A stretch of 64,000 bases of DNA, from assembly GCF_900172315.1 (NCBI RefSeq), contig NZ_FWFV01000002.1, positions 1 to 64,000 on the forward strand, in the 5' to 3' direction. The translations under genes and the position numbers were made by a program. The notes beneath the pieces are model-generated. The model did not search any database, was not told where the DNA came from, and was given only the letters and a program-made list of their open reading frames with translations. The stretch's first letter is position 1; the number at the start of each line of letters is the position of its first letter. The stretch comes from Palleronia marisminoris (GTDB lineage: Bacteria > Pseudomonadota > Alphaproteobacteria > Rhodobacterales > Rhodobacteraceae). Of this stretch, positions 30,605 to 40,738 are shown one piece after another.

Positions 30605-30695
30605 CCATTGGCCGGGGGTGACGCCCCGTCCGACCCTCGCGACATGGCGGCGCCGCCTTTCCCGCGCTCCGATCGCATCACCATACATGGAAGCA

Positions 30696-30722
30696 CCCGG
30701 GCCGACGGATGTCGGCACCGGG
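30696..30722 (-). terminator. Stem-loop after the Gln/Ser/Gly-rich secreted protein gene
   Basis: CCCGGGCCGAC (30696-30706) pairs with 30711-30722 around GGAT, with one bulged A, giving an 11-bp stem. It begins 27 bases beyond the stop of the minus-strand gene. There is no clear U-run. Confidence 0.45.
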
Positions 30723-30748
30723 CGTTCGGCGTGGCCAAGGTGCACCTG

Positions 30749-31540
30749 TCACTGGCTGCGGCGCATCAGTTCTTCGACGAAGGCTTCGGGACTGACACCG
30801 GGCGGAAGCACGATGACCGAACCGCCGGACCCTTGCGACGTCCCGCTGCTCTGCTGCGAGCTTCTGTCGCCCTGCTGGGCGTTGCCTTCTCCCCGCTGCT
30901 GGGGACGCTCTTCGCCGCGCAGACGGTCACGCTCTTGCCGGTTCATCTGCTGCTGCATGTGCTGCATCACCTGCTGCCGGCCGTCCGAGAGGCCGCTCAG
31001 ATAGCCCTGCCGGTAGCCGCGCTCGTAGATCTGCTGGGCGAACCCGTCGAGGTCGAGCATCATCGCCCGGCTCTGCGACTCGCTGGCCTGACCGGAACTG
31101 CCCGCCTGACCCATCTGGCCCGCCTGACCCATCTGGCTCGACTGGCCGGTCTGCTGGCCCTCCAGGGTGTTGATGTCACCCTCGGGCGGCTGAATGTCGC
31201 CGGGGGTGTTGCCCGCGGGGTCGGAGTTGGTCCCCGCACCCTGGGTCTGGTTCGTGCCGTCGGTGGCGGGAACGTCTTCGGCGTCCATCATCTCTTCCAG
31301 GGAACCGTCACTCGACTGTTCACCGGTCGCGGTCGCGTCGGCCGACGGGTCTGAACCCGTCGTCGACGGGCCGAGCTGTGCCGCGTCGAGCACGTCCTGA
31401 ACGGGGGTCACGCCATCGCCCGACGTGCCGGTCTGGGCGTCGCCGGTGGCGGTGTCCGTCTGCGCGAATGCGGTGGGGGCAGACAGCGAAAGCAGCGCGA
31501 CCATTGCGGTCGTGCCGAGACATTTGATCGAAATAGGCAT
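30749..31540 (-). CDS. Secreted low-complexity protein rich in Gln, Ser, Gly and Asp
   Basis: Not a family I recognise. The 263-aa product from ATG 31540 (GGAGGAGAG upstream) has a signal peptide cleaved after TAFA near residue 26. The mature part is mostly disordered: an acidic, Thr/Gly-rich first half, a short QMGQAG tandem repeat near residues 135-147, then a more ordered segment ([27 protein letters not shown], given here only as its start [13 protein letters not shown]) and a Gln/Arg-rich stretch. It ends in a hydrophobic [18 protein letters not shown]. It lies between cobS and cobT on the opposite strand. The open frame extends far into cobT antisense, but the ribosome binding site and signal peptide fix this start. 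Confidence 0.68.
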   Translation of the reverse strand: MPISIKCLGTTAMVALLSLSAPTAFAQTDTATGDAQTGTSGDGVTPVQDVLDAAQLGPSTTGSDPSADATATGEQSSDGSLEEMMDAEDVPATDGTNQTQGAGTNSDPAGNTPGDIQPPEGDINTLEGQQTGQSSQMGQAGQMGQAGSSGQASESQSRAMMLDLDGFAQQIYERGYRQGYLSGLSDGRQQVMQHMQQQMNRQERDRLRGEERPQQRGEGNAQQGDRSSQQSSGTSQGSGGSVIVLPPGVSPEAFVEELMRRSQ

Positions 31541-31693
31541 CTCTCTCCTCCAGGATACGGAACAAGAAAGACGCGGCCACGTCGCCCTCTCAACCGTCGC
31601 CTCGCCGATTTGTTTCCTGCTTTCCTGCGGCACCTCCTCGCGCGTGGGCCCTGCGCCATTGTGCCTGCCGCGCGACCGACTAGATTGAGCGAC

Positions 31694-33574
31694 ATGAGCA
31701 CCCGCGACGACAATCCCGCCGACCCGTTCAAGAAGGCCCTCGCCGAGGCCACGCGCACCCTCGCCAACGATGCCGAGATGGGCGTGACCTTCACCACCGA
31801 TCCGGCGGGCATCTCGAACGACGGGCTGCGCCTGCCGCAGATCTCGCGCCGGATGACCCGCGAAGAGGTGATGCTGGCGCGCGGCACCGCCGACAGTTTC
31901 GCCCTGCGCCGCCGCTTCCACGACGCCTCGACCCACACCCGCTACGCGCCGCCGGGCGATCTTGCGCGCGAGATCTTCGAATCGATGGAGCATGCCCGCT
32001 GCGAGGCGATGGGCGCCCGCTCGATGCCCGGCACCGCGAAGAACATCGACACCAAGATCGAGGCCGAGGCCGCGCGCAAGGGCTACAAGTCCATCGTCGC
32101 CAAGGAAGAGGCCCCGCTTTCGGTCGCGGCCGGCTACCTGATCCGCCAGATGGCGACGGGGCGCGACCTGCCCGAGGGGGCCGAGCATGTCGCCAACCTC
32201 TGGCGCCAGCACTTCGAAAAGCAAGCCGGCAGCACACTGGAATCGTTGCAGGACGCCCTGTCCGACCAGTCGCGCTTCTCCCGGATGGCGCGGCAGGTGA
32301 TCGACGACCTGGGCTATGGCGACCAGCTGGGCGACGACCCCGACAGCGAGGGGGACGACGACGAGGGCGACGATGCCGAGGCCGAGCCCGACGAGCAGGA
32401 CCAGCCCGACGAGACCGGCGGCGACCAGGAAGACGGCGACGACCAGGAGGCCGCCCCCGACCAGAGCCAGGAGACCCAGCAGGACGAAAGCCAGGCGCAG
32501 GTTTCGGCCGACGACATGGCCGACGCGTCCGAGGGCCAGGAATCCGACATGCCCGAGGGCGACGAGGCGCAGGACCCCCCGCCCCCGCAGCCCGTCTCGG
32601 ACTTCGACATCAACTACCGCGTCTTCACGCAAGAGCACGACGAGATCATCCGCGCCGAGGATCTGGCCGAACCGGCCGAGCTCGAGCGCCTGCGCGCATA
32701 TCTCGACAAGCAACTCGAACCGCTGAAGGGCGCCGTCTCGCGCCTTGCCAACAAGCTGCAACGTCGACTTCAGGCAAAGCAGAACCGAAGCTGGGAGTTC
32801 GACCGCGAGGAAGGCATCCTGGACGCCGGCCGACTGGCCCGCGTGGTCGCGTCGCCCACCACGCCCCTGAGCTACAAGGTCGAGAAGGACACCGAATTCC
32901 GCGACACCGTCGTGACGATCCTGCTGGACAACTCGGGGTCCATGCGCGGCCGCCCGATCTCGATCGCGGCGATCTGCGCGGACGTGCTGTCCCAGACGCT
33001 CGAACGGTGCGACGTGAAGACCGAGATCCTGGGCTTCACCACCCGCGCCTGGAAGGGCGGACAGTCGCGCGAGGCGTGGTTAGGCGAAGCCCGCCCCGCC
33101 CAGCCCGGCCGCCTGAATGACCTGCGCCACATCATCTACAAATCCGCCGACGCGCCGTGGCGGCGGGCGCGGGCGAACCTCGGCCTGATGATGAAAGAGG
33201 GCCTGCTGAAGGAAAACATCGACGGCGAGGCGCTGGAATGGGCGTTCCGCCGCCTCGCCGGACGGCCCGAGCAGCGCAAGATCCTCATGGTGATCTCGGA
33301 CGGCGCGCCGGTGGACGATTCGACCCTGTCGGTGAACCCGGCGAACTACCTCGAGAAACACCTGCGCGACGTGATCGCCATGGTCGAGCGCAAGAAGGCG
33401 GTCGAACTCTGCGCCATCGGCATCGGCCACGACGTGACCCGCTACTACGACCGCGCGGTGACGATCACCGATGCCGAACAACTGGCCGGTGCGATCACCG
33501 ACCAGCTTGCCGCCCTGTTCGAAGTCGACAAGCGCAAGCGCGATCGCTGGATGGGCCGCCGCAAGGTCGCCTGA
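31694..33574 (+). CDS. cobT: Cobaltochelatase subunit CobT
   Basis: Partner of CobS in the aerobic cobalt chelatase; it bridges the ATPase ring and CobN. The 626-aa product has an N-terminal helical domain, a highly acidic disordered linker at about residues 218-300 (runs of Asp, Glu and Gln), and a C-terminal VWA domain. The metal-ion site DNSGSMRG is near residue 413. The ATG at 31694 has only a weak ribosome binding site. cobN is not in the window. Confidence 0.95.
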   Translation: MSTRDDNPADPFKKALAEATRTLANDAEMGVTFTTDPAGISNDGLRLPQISRRMTREEVMLARGTADSFALRRRFHDASTHTRYAPPGDLAREIFESMEHARCEAMGARSMPGTAKNIDTKIEAEAARKGYKSIVAKEEAPLSVAAGYLIRQMATGRDLPEGAEHVANLWRQHFEKQAGSTLESLQDALSDQSRFSRMARQVIDDLGYGDQLGDDPDSEGDDDEGDDAEAEPDEQDQPDETGGDQEDGDDQEAAPDQSQETQQDESQAQVSADDMADASEGQESDMPEGDEAQDPPPPQPVSDFDINYRVFTQEHDEIIRAEDLAEPAELERLRAYLDKQLEPLKGAVSRLANKLQRRLQAKQNRSWEFDREEGILDAGRLARVVASPTTPLSYKVEKDTEFRDTVVTILLDNSGSMRGRPISIAAICADVLSQTLERCDVKTEILGFTTRAWKGGQSREAWLGEARPAQPGRLNDLRHIIYKSADAPWRRARANLGLMMKEGLLKENIDGEALEWAFRRLAGRPEQRKILMVISDGAPVDDSTLSVNPANYLEKHLRDVIAMVERKKAVELCAIGIGHDVTRYYDRAVTITDAEQLAGAITDQLAALFEVDKRKRDRWMGRRKVA

Positions 33575-33604
33575 CGAAACCACACAGAAAGACGAGGGAA
33601 CGCG

Positions 33605-35404
33605 ATGTTCCAGACCTTCGAGACCGCGGGCGAGCGCGACAAGGGCCCCGAGCGGCTGGCTGCGGTGCGCGCGGCGATGGCCGAAGCCGGGCTCGACGCC
33701 CTGCTGGTCCCCCGCGCCGACGCGCACCAGGGCGAGTACGTAGCCGACCGCGACGCGCGCCTGCGTTGGCTGACCGGGTTCACCGGCTCCGCGGGTTTCT
33801 GCGTGGTGACGGCGGACGCGGCCGGCATCTTCGTCGACGGGCGCTACACCGTGCAGGTGAAGGAGCAGGTGGCCTATTGCTTCACCCCCGTCCCCTTCCC
33901 CAAGGTGAAGGCCGGCGACTGGCTGGCCGAGCATCTGGGCCAGGGCGCCCGAGTCGGCTTCGACCCGTGGCTCCACACCCGCGCCGAGATCGAGTCCCTG
34001 CGCGACCGCCTCGCCCCCGGCATCGGCGTCGTCCCGGTCGAGCCGAACCCGGTGGATGCCGTCTGGACCGACCAGCCCGCCCCGCCGCAAGGCCCCGTCC
34101 GCCTGTTCCCCGACGACATCGCCGGCAAGACCCGCGCCCAGAAGATCGAGGAGATCTGCGCCGCGCTCGACGCCGCGGGCCAGCATTTCGCCGTCCTGTC
34201 CCTGCCCGACTCGATCGCGTGGCTTCTGAACATCCGCGGCAGCGACATCCCCCGTAACCCGGTCCCCCACGCCTTCGCGCTGATCGAGGCCGGCACCCGC
34301 GAGGTGCGCCTCTTCATCGACGCGGCCAAGCTGGGCGACCTGGACCTCGGCCTGCCGCTGTTCCCGCCCGAGTCCATCGTGCAGGCCCTGTCGCAACTGT
34401 CGGGGCCGGTCCGGATCGACCGCGACAGCGCGCCCTACATCTTCGGCCACGCGCTCGAGGAAAGCGGCGTCGAGATCGCCTGGGCCTCCGACCCCTGCCT
34501 ACTACCCAAGGCGCGCAAGACCGAGGCCGAGATCGCCGCCACCCGCCTCGCCCACCTGCGCGACGGGGCGGCGATGTGCGCGTTCCTCCAGTGGCTGAGC
34601 GAGACTGAAACCCGCGTGCTGGATGGCGCGCGCGTGACCGAGATCGACGTGGTGACCGCGCTCGAAGGCTTCCGGCGCGAGGCGGGCGCAGAGGACATCT
34701 CGTTCGAGACCATCGCCGGCAGCGGACCCCACGGCGCCATCGTCCACTACCGCGTGACCCACGACACAGACCGCGCGCTGGTCGCGGGCGAGCCCCTGCT
34801 GGTGGATTCGGGCGGCCAGTACGAAGATGGCACGACCGACATCACGCGCACCGTCGCCATCGGCGCGCCGACGGACGAACAGATCGCCGCCTTCACCCGC
34901 GTGCTGAAGGGGATGATCGCCCTCAGCCGCGCACGCTGGCCCAAGGGCCTCGCCGGGCGCGACCTCGACGCGCTGGCCCGCGCGCCGCTCTGGCGGCATG
35001 GGCTGGATTACGACCACGGCACCGGTCATGGCGTCGGGGTCAACCTTTCGGTCCATGAGGGCCCGCAGCGGATCTCGCGCATCTCGACCACGCCGCTGGA
35101 GGCGGGGATGATCCTGTCGAACGAGCCGGGCTACTACCGCGAGGGCGCGTTCGGCATTCGGCTGGAAAACCTCGTGGCGGTCGAACCGGCCCACGACCTG
35201 CCGGGCCAGGACGACCGCGAGATGCTGTCCTTCGAGACGCTGACCTGGGTGCCCATCGACCGCCGCCTGATCGACGTCGCCGCGCTGTCGCCGGGCGAAC
35301 GGGCCTGGATCGACACCTATCACGCGGGCGTCGCCAGCCGCATGGCCGGGCGTCTGACGCCGGAAGTGGCCGAGTGGGTCGGCCGGGCGACCGCGCCGCT
35401 ATGA
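33605..35404 (+). CDS. M24-family aminopeptidase P
   Basis: Removes N-terminal residues before proline; cytoplasmic. GAGGGAA precedes the ATG. The 599-aa protein has two creatinase-like N-terminal domains (residues 1-310) and a pita-bread catalytic domain. Metal ligands are visible in LVDSGGQYEDGTTDITRT (two Asp), GTGHGVG (His), LSNEPGYY (Glu) and the following RLENLV (Glu). The length matches the long eukaryote-like type common in Rhodobacterales. It follows cobT by 30 bases and may be co-transcribed. Confidence 0.93.
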   Translation: MFQTFETAGERDKGPERLAAVRAAMAEAGLDALLVPRADAHQGEYVADRDARLRWLTGFTGSAGFCVVTADAAGIFVDGRYTVQVKEQVAYCFTPVPFPKVKAGDWLAEHLGQGARVGFDPWLHTRAEIESLRDRLAPGIGVVPVEPNPVDAVWTDQPAPPQGPVRLFPDDIAGKTRAQKIEEICAALDAAGQHFAVLSLPDSIAWLLNIRGSDIPRNPVPHAFALIEAGTREVRLFIDAAKLGDLDLGLPLFPPESIVQALSQLSGPVRIDRDSAPYIFGHALEESGVEIAWASDPCLLPKARKTEAEIAATRLAHLRDGAAMCAFLQWLSETETRVLDGARVTEIDVVTALEGFRREAGAEDISFETIAGSGPHGAIVHYRVTHDTDRALVAGEPLLVDSGGQYEDGTTDITRTVAIGAPTDEQIAAFTRVLKGMIALSRARWPKGLAGRDLDALARAPLWRHGLDYDHGTGHGVGVNLSVHEGPQRISRISTTPLEAGMILSNEPGYYREGAFGIRLENLVAVEPAHDLPGQDDREMLSFETLTWVPIDRRLIDVAALSPGERAWIDTYHAGVASRMAGRLTPEVAEWVGRATAPL

Positions 35405-35473
35405 GCCTGCGAAAGGTCTTGTTTGATGCCGCGCGGCTGGTAAGGTCGCCGCGCCTGACGGAGGGACACGATC

Positions 35474-35815
35474 ATGGCTGCTGACATCACAATCCGCGAG
35501 GCCGACGGCACCTGGGTCGTCCGCGCCGGGGGCGCGGTCCTTGGCGAATCGACGCGGGCCTTGCGCCTCGACGAGGCCGGCTACGACCCCGTCATCTACT
35601 TTCCGCGGGACGACGTGGCGATGACCTTCCTCGACCTGAGCGACACGCGCACCACCTGCCCCCACAAGGGCGAGGCCAGCTATTTCTCGATCCAGACAAA
35701 GTCGGTGACGATCCCTGACGCCGCCTGGTCCTACGAGGAACCCAAGTCCGAGGTTGGCGAAATCGCCGGCCACCTTGCCTTCGCCTCCGAGGGCGTCACG
35801 GTCGAGCAGGTCTGA
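35474..35815 (+). CDS. DUF427 domain protein
   Basis: A 113-aa single-domain DUF427 protein of unknown function. GGAGGG precedes the ATG. The conserved pieces are YFPRDDVAM, the TTCPHKGEASYFS motif with Cys and His near residues 55-58, and WSYEEPKSEVGEIAGHLAF. It lies 69 bases after the aminopeptidase gene and converges on the ClC gene. Confidence 0.88.
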   Translation: MAADITIREADGTWVVRAGGAVLGESTRALRLDEAGYDPVIYFPRDDVAMTFLDLSDTRTTCPHKGEASYFSIQTKSVTIPDAAWSYEEPKSEVGEIAGHLAFASEGVTVEQV

Positions 35816-35821
35816 CGAAGC

Positions 35822-37510
35822 TCAGCTATGCTCCTCCGCCGCGGTAGCGGCGAGGGCCTTGTTGTAGCGCGCCAGCGCATCGACATGGTGCAGCGTCCCC
35901 AGGATCTGGGGTGCCTCTCCCTCGCCCCCGATCCGCACGACGGGCAGCCACATGCGGGCGGTCTCCTCGAACATCGGCATGGCTTTCTCGAGCGTCGCGT
36001 TCGGCTCGATGTAGACGCCGGATTCCAGCGCCTCCCACACGTCGTCGGTGGGGATGGCGCGGGCGTGATCCGATGGTCGCATGACGTTGATCACGCGGAA
36101 CATGCACAGAAGGTACGCCTGCGGACCTTTGGACAGGTGGACGCCGCGCCGCTCCAGCTGGGTCAGGAAGAACGAACGGTCCACGAACCGCGAGGCCAGT
36201 GCCGTCGAGGTCGAGACGGCGACCATTACCGCCAGGCCCGTCTGCCAATCTCCGGTCAGCTCGAACACGATCAGCGTCGTCGAGATCGGCGCCCCCAGCA
36301 CCGCCGCCGCGACCGCGCCCATGCCGGCGAGCGCATAGAGCGTCGCGCTGCCCGACACCGCGGGGAAAACCGCCGTGGCGATCAGGCCGAACGACAGGCC
36401 GACGAGTGACCCGACCATCAGCGAAGGCGAGAAGATGCCACCGCCCATCCGTCCACCCATGGTGATCGCAACCGCCGCAACCTTGACGATGGCGATAACG
36501 ATGGCCTCGCGCATCAGCAGTTCGCCGGTCAGGGCGAGCGACGTCGTCTCGTAGCCCACGCCGATGATCTGCGGGAAGAAGATGGCGATGCACCCCAACA
36601 TCGCGCCGGCCACCGCCGGGCGGATCCACGGCGCCACGCCCAACCGGGCTCGGATCGCCTCGCCGCGGTCGTCGGTCCAGAAGACGGCCCGCATGAGGAT
36701 CACCGCCACCGCCCCGCAGACCAGCCCGAGGAGCAGGAAGGCCGGCAGCTCGACATAGAACTCCAGCGGCGACTGCTGGTTCAGGTCGAATTCGGTGACG
36801 CCACCAAATTCCATCCGGTTGATCACCGTCCCGATCGCCGAGGCGATGACGATCGGTGCGAAGGCGTGGACGGCGAAGTGGCGCAGCACCACCTCGAGCG
36901 CGAAGAGCGCACCCGCGATCGGCGCGTTGAACGAAGCCGAGACGGCGGCCGCCACCGCACAGCCCAGCAGGTCGCGTGCCGTGATCCCGCGGGCCCGGAT
37001 CAGGTCGTTGACCCAGGTTGCCATCACCGCGGCCAGATGAACCACGGGCCCTTCCCGCCCGGAAGAGCCGCCCGAACCCAGCGTGATCAGCGAGGCCAGC
37101 GCCGACGCGAGCCCTACCTTCGTCTCGACCCGTCCGTCGCGCAGCGCCGCGCCCTCGATCACGTCTGCCACCGCCCTGACCCGCCCATCGGGGGACAGCT
37201 TGAACAAGAGCAACCCGACCGCCAATCCGCCCAGCGTCGGCCACAGGATGAACAGGTACCATGGCAGGTCACGTGTCGCCGAGGCGAGCCGAGTCACGTC
37301 CTCTACCCGGTAGAGGGCGGATTGCAGCAGATCGATCCCCAGCCGAAAGAACAGTGCCGCGAATCCCGACCCCACTCCGATCAGAAGTGCCAGGAACCAG
37401 AACTGCACCTGTCCCGGACCTTGGTCGCGGAGCACGGCCCAGCCCCGGCGGCCACGCGTCATGGCCGCGTCGATCAGTGTCCAGTTTCTCGCCGCCTTGG
37501 GAACGGCCAT
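35822..37510 (-). CDS. ClC-family chloride channel/antiporter with C-terminal CBS region
   Basis: A 562-aa inner-membrane ClC protein moving chloride, probably in exchange for protons. The selectivity segments are GSGGSSGREGPVVH near residue 147, which carries the gating glutamate, and GGRMGGGIFSPSLMVG near 355. Multiple hydrophobic helices fill residues 35-440, followed by a cytoplasmic part with CBS-like sequence (MRPSDHARAIPTDD onward) to the end. It is divergent from the SnoaL-like gene. Confidence 0.92.
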   Translation of the reverse strand: MAVPKAARNWTLIDAAMTRGRRGWAVLRDQGPGQVQFWFLALLIGVGSGFAALFFRLGIDLLQSALYRVEDVTRLASATRDLPWYLFILWPTLGGLAVGLLLFKLSPDGRVRAVADVIEGAALRDGRVETKVGLASALASLITLGSGGSSGREGPVVHLAAVMATWVNDLIRARGITARDLLGCAVAAAVSASFNAPIAGALFALEVVLRHFAVHAFAPIVIASAIGTVINRMEFGGVTEFDLNQQSPLEFYVELPAFLLLGLVCGAVAVILMRAVFWTDDRGEAIRARLGVAPWIRPAVAGAMLGCIAIFFPQIIGVGYETTSLALTGELLMREAIVIAIVKVAAVAITMGGRMGGGIFSPSLMVGSLVGLSFGLIATAVFPAVSGSATLYALAGMGAVAAAVLGAPISTTLIVFELTGDWQTGLAVMVAVSTSTALASRFVDRSFFLTQLERRGVHLSKGPQAYLLCMFRVINVMRPSDHARAIPTDDVWEALESGVYIEPNATLEKAMPMFEETARMWLPVVRIGGEGEAPQILGTLHHVDALARYNKALAATAAEEHS

Positions 37511-37603
37511 CTACATCGCCCTCGTGACTGCCCTCCTTCTAGCCGCGGCTCGCGTGAAGCGAAACCTGTGGAGCGCACACGCCGCCCGTGCCACGCTACA
37601 TCC

Positions 37604-38053
37604 ATGATCGATCGACCCGAGGAAATGCCCGCCGCCTTCCGCGCCGCCTGGATGGAGCGAGATGCCTCGATGCTTGCCAGCCTCTTCGCCGAAGATGCAG
37701 ATTTCGTGAACGTCGTCGGCCTGTGGTGGAGAAGACGCGGACAAATCGAGGCATCCCACGCATATGGCTTCGACCGCATCTTCGCGAACAGCACGCTGAG
37801 GGTCGGACGCACGCGCGTGCGGCGGCTGGGCGACGATGTGGCCGTGGTTCATGTGCGCTTCACGCTGGAGGGCCAGCGCGGGCCGGACGCCGCGGAGCTG
37901 GGCATCCGGCGCACCGTGATGACCTTCGTCATGTCGCGCCGGGACCGTGGCTGGCTCTGCGTCGCCGCGCAAAACACGGACATCCACGAGCGTGCCGAGA
38001 CGATGGCCGCACGGTCCGAGGGCCTGACCCCGACAGATTATCGCGAGAATTAG
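37604..38053 (+). CDS. SnoaL-like/SgcJ-type small protein
   Basis: A 149-aa NTF2-fold protein. The pattern EEMPAAFRAAWMERDASMLASLFAEDADFVNVVG at the N-terminus (only its WMERD-ASMLASLFAEDADF core needs note) and a C-terminal strand WLCVAAQNTDIHE fit the SgcJ/EcaC family of DUF4440-like proteins. No catalytic role can be assigned. The ATG at 37604 has no clear ribosome binding site. It converges on recN with a 16-base gap. Confidence 0.72.
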   Translation: MIDRPEEMPAAFRAAWMERDASMLASLFAEDADFVNVVGLWWRRRGQIEASHAYGFDRIFANSTLRVGRTRVRRLGDDVAVVHVRFTLEGQRGPDAAELGIRRTVMTFVMSRRDRGWLCVAAQNTDIHERAETMAARSEGLTPTDYREN

Positions 38054-38069
38054 AAACGTTCAGCTTTCG

Positions 38070-39740
38070 TCAATTCGAGCGTGCCAAGGTCGGCCCTGAC
38101 AGAAGCGTCCGTGCCGCCGCGCGCGCCTCGTCCGTAACCGTATCACCCGAGATCATCCGGGCTATCTCGTCGACACGCGCCCCTTCGCCGAGGGGCACAA
38201 CATGGGAGGTCGTCACCCCGTCCGCCACGCGCTTTTCGACCCGCCAATGGTGAGTTCCTTTCGCCGCCACCTGCGCCGAATGCGTGACGACCAGTACCTG
38301 CGCCCCGTCGGCCAAAGCCTGCAGGCGCCGCCCGACGGCATCCGCCGTGGCGCCGCCGACGCCACGGTCGATCTCGTCGAAGATTAGGGTGAGCCCCTCG
38401 GCCTCGCGCGTCAGGCAGACCTTCAGGGCCAGCAGAAACCGGGACAGCTCGCCTCCACTGGCGATCCGACCCAGCGGCCCGGCCGGCGCGCCCGGGTTGG
38501 TCGCGACCGCGAACTCTACCGCGTCGTTGCCCTCGGGGCCCGGCTGCACGGGCTCGACGCGCGTCGTGAAGACCGCCCGCTCCATCTTGAGCGGCGCAAG
38601 CTCGGCTGCCATAGCGGCATCCAGCCGGGTGGCCGCGTCGCGCCGGATCGCGCTCAGCCGGTCTGCGGCAGCGGCATAGGCGGCATCCGCGCGGGCCAGG
38701 TCCGTCCGAAGATCGGCGATGTCCCCCTCCCCCGCGTCGAGCGCTTCGAGCCGTGCGCGCAGGTCGGACGCATGGGTGCCGAGCGCATCGGGAAGCGTGT
38801 CGTACTTACGTGCCAGCCCCCGGATCGCGAAGAGCCTTTCCTCGACGCGCTCAAGTTCGGAGGGGTCGAAATCCAGCGCATCCAGCGCCTGCGCCACGCC
38901 CTGCTCGGCCTCGGCCAGATCGTTCAGCGCGCGGGCGAGGGCTTCCATCGGGGCGTCGAGCGCACCCTCGGCCCCCTCCGCCGCTCCGTCCAGCCAGCGT
39001 GCAGCGTCCCCCAGAAGCCCCTCTGCGCCTTTGGGTCCAAGCGCCTGATGCGCGCGGATGATATCCTCGCGCACCCGCTCAGCCGACTGCATCCGGCGCC
39101 GAAGCGTGTCCAGCTCGGCATCCTCTCCCAATTGCGGGTCGAGCTGGTCCAATTCCTCGACCGCGTGGCGCAGGTAGTCCTCTTCGCCCCGCGCAGTCTC
39201 CAACGCCGCCTCGGCCGATTTCAGCTTGCGCGCGACTGCCGCCCGGGTGTTCCAAGCGGTGCGGGTCTCGGCGAGGGCCGCATCCGCGCCGGAAAATTCG
39301 TCGAGAAGCGCCCGGTGCCCGCGCGGGTCAAGAAGGCCCCGGTCGTCGTGCTGGCCATGCAGTTCGACCAGCGACTCGGAGACACGGCGGAGGATGTCGC
39401 CCGAGGCCCGCCGGTCGTTGATCCAGGCCGTCTTGCGCCCGTTGGCGGCGTTGGTGCGCCGCAGGATCAGCTCGTCTTCGACGTCGATCCCGGCCTCTTG
39501 CAGGACGTCCCGCGCCGGGTGGTCGATCGGCAAGTCGAACTCGGCCGTGACCTCGCCCTTCTCGGCGCCCTGTCGCACCAGTTCGGCCCGGCCGCGCCAC
39601 CCGAGGACGAAGCCGAGGCTGTCCAGAAGGATCGACTTGCCCGCGCCGGTTTCGCCTGTCAGCACGTTCAGCCCCGGCTGAAACTCGAGGTCCAGCCGGT
39701 CGATCAGAAGCATGTCCCGGATCGACAATCCGCGCAGCAT
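38070..39740 (-). CDS. recN: DNA repair protein RecN
   Basis: SMC-like ATPase in double-strand break repair. The 556-aa protein opens with the ATPase head, Walker A GETGAGKS near residue 32. Two long coiled-coil arms follow in the middle, then the signature ASGGELSRFLLALK near 430 and Walker B LIFDEIDRGVGG near 455. It follows bamD by 66 bases on the same strand, so dcw-lpxC-bamD-recN may form one long transcriptional region. No LexA box was identified. Confidence 0.95.
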   Translation of the reverse strand: MLRGLSIRDMLLIDRLDLEFQPGLNVLTGETGAGKSILLDSLGFVLGWRGRAELVRQGAEKGEVTAEFDLPIDHPARDVLQEAGIDVEDELILRRTNAANGRKTAWINDRRASGDILRRVSESLVELHGQHDDRGLLDPRGHRALLDEFSGADAALAETRTAWNTRAAVARKLKSAEAALETARGEEDYLRHAVEELDQLDPQLGEDAELDTLRRRMQSAERVREDIIRAHQALGPKGAEGLLGDAARWLDGAAEGAEGALDAPMEALARALNDLAEAEQGVAQALDALDFDPSELERVEERLFAIRGLARKYDTLPDALGTHASDLRARLEALDAGEGDIADLRTDLARADAAYAAAADRLSAIRRDAATRLDAAMAAELAPLKMERAVFTTRVEPVQPGPEGNDAVEFAVATNPGAPAGPLGRIASGGELSRFLLALKVCLTREAEGLTLIFDEIDRGVGGATADAVGRRLQALADGAQVLVVTHSAQVAAKGTHHWRVEKRVADGVTTSHVVPLGEGARVDEIARMISGDTVTDEARAAARTLLSGPTLARSN

Positions 39741-39806
39741 CTCCGCGCCCCTACACCTTGTTCGGGGGCGGGTATCGCACGATGTCGGCGGACGGGGAAG
39801 GCCGGC

Positions 39807-40652
39807 TCAGAGCCACTCTCCGCGCACGACCTGCCGATAGACGCTGTTGAGCCAGCTGTCGCCCTGCGGCTCCAGCGCGAGACCCCGGCCGGTCAGAAGC
39901 GCGTAAGCTTCCTGGTACCACACGGTCGACTGGTAGTTGTAGCCAAGGATCGCGCCGGCCGTCTGTGCTTCAGCGGTCAGGCCGAGCGCCAGGTAGCTTT
40001 CGACCAGTCGCAGCAGCGCCTCGGGCGTGTGGGTGGTTGTCTGGAATTCCTCGACCACGACGCGGAAGCGGTTGATCGCCGCGGTGTAGTGCGCGCGCTT
40101 GAGGTAGTAGCGCCCGATCTCCATCTCCTTCGCCGCAAGGTGATCGAAGGCGAGGTCGAACTTCAGCACGGCGGACTGCGCGTATTCAGTGTCGGGATAT
40201 TGTTCGATCACGACCCGCAGCGCCTGAAGCGCCTGGAACGTCAGGCCCTGGTCGCGGCCGACGTCGTCGATCTGATCATAATAGCTGAGCGCCAGAAGGT
40301 ATTGCGCGTAGGCCGCGTCCTCGCCGTTCGGGTAGAACTGCAGGTAACGTTGTGCGGCACCGCGGGCGGCTTCGTAATCGCCGTCACGATGATAGGCCAG
40401 CGCCTGCATGACAAGTGCGCGGCGGCCCCATTCCGAATAGGGGTAGAGGCGCTCGACCTCACCGAAATATTCGGCCGCTTCCTCGGGATCATCCGTCTCG
40501 AGTTCGAGTTCGGCGCGCTTGTAGATCGTCTCGGCGTCGAGATTCTCCAGCGGTACGTCGCGCGACGCCGATGGCCCGCCACCGCCGCCGCAAGCGGTCA
40601 GCACCGCACCCATGATCGCCACGGAGATCAACCGTCCCGAAATACCCGCCAT
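39807..40652 (-). CDS. bamD: Outer membrane assembly lipoprotein BamD
   Basis: Essential lipoprotein of the BAM complex that inserts beta-barrel proteins. The ATG at 40652 yields 281 aa with a lipoprotein signal and lipobox LTAC near residue 21. Several TPR units follow (ETIYKRAELELE, EAAEYFGEVERLYPYSEWGRRALVMQA, YPNGEDAAYAQYLLALSYY; each about 34 residues). It lies between lpxC and recN. Confidence 0.94.
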   Translation of the reverse strand: MAGISGRLISVAIMGAVLTACGGGGGPSASRDVPLENLDAETIYKRAELELETDDPEEAAEYFGEVERLYPYSEWGRRALVMQALAYHRDGDYEAARGAAQRYLQFYPNGEDAAYAQYLLALSYYDQIDDVGRDQGLTFQALQALRVVIEQYPDTEYAQSAVLKFDLAFDHLAAKEMEIGRYYLKRAHYTAAINRFRVVVEEFQTTTHTPEALLRLVESYLALGLTAEAQTAGAILGYNYQSTVWYQEAYALLTGRGLALEPQGDSWLNSVYRQVVRGEWL

Positions 40653-40738
40653 GGTCTTCCGCGCCCCATCCAGTTCCTTGGTCCCGGTCCGGTTAGCACA
40701 GTTGTGCGCGGGGCAAAACGGGATATGGCGCCCCGCGA

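Noticed and set aside
31541-32761. Long minus-strand extension of the secreted Gln/Ser-rich protein into cobT
   Set aside because: The Shine-Dalgarno and signal peptide at 31540 define the real start; the rest is antisense to the acidic linker and N-terminal part of cobT.
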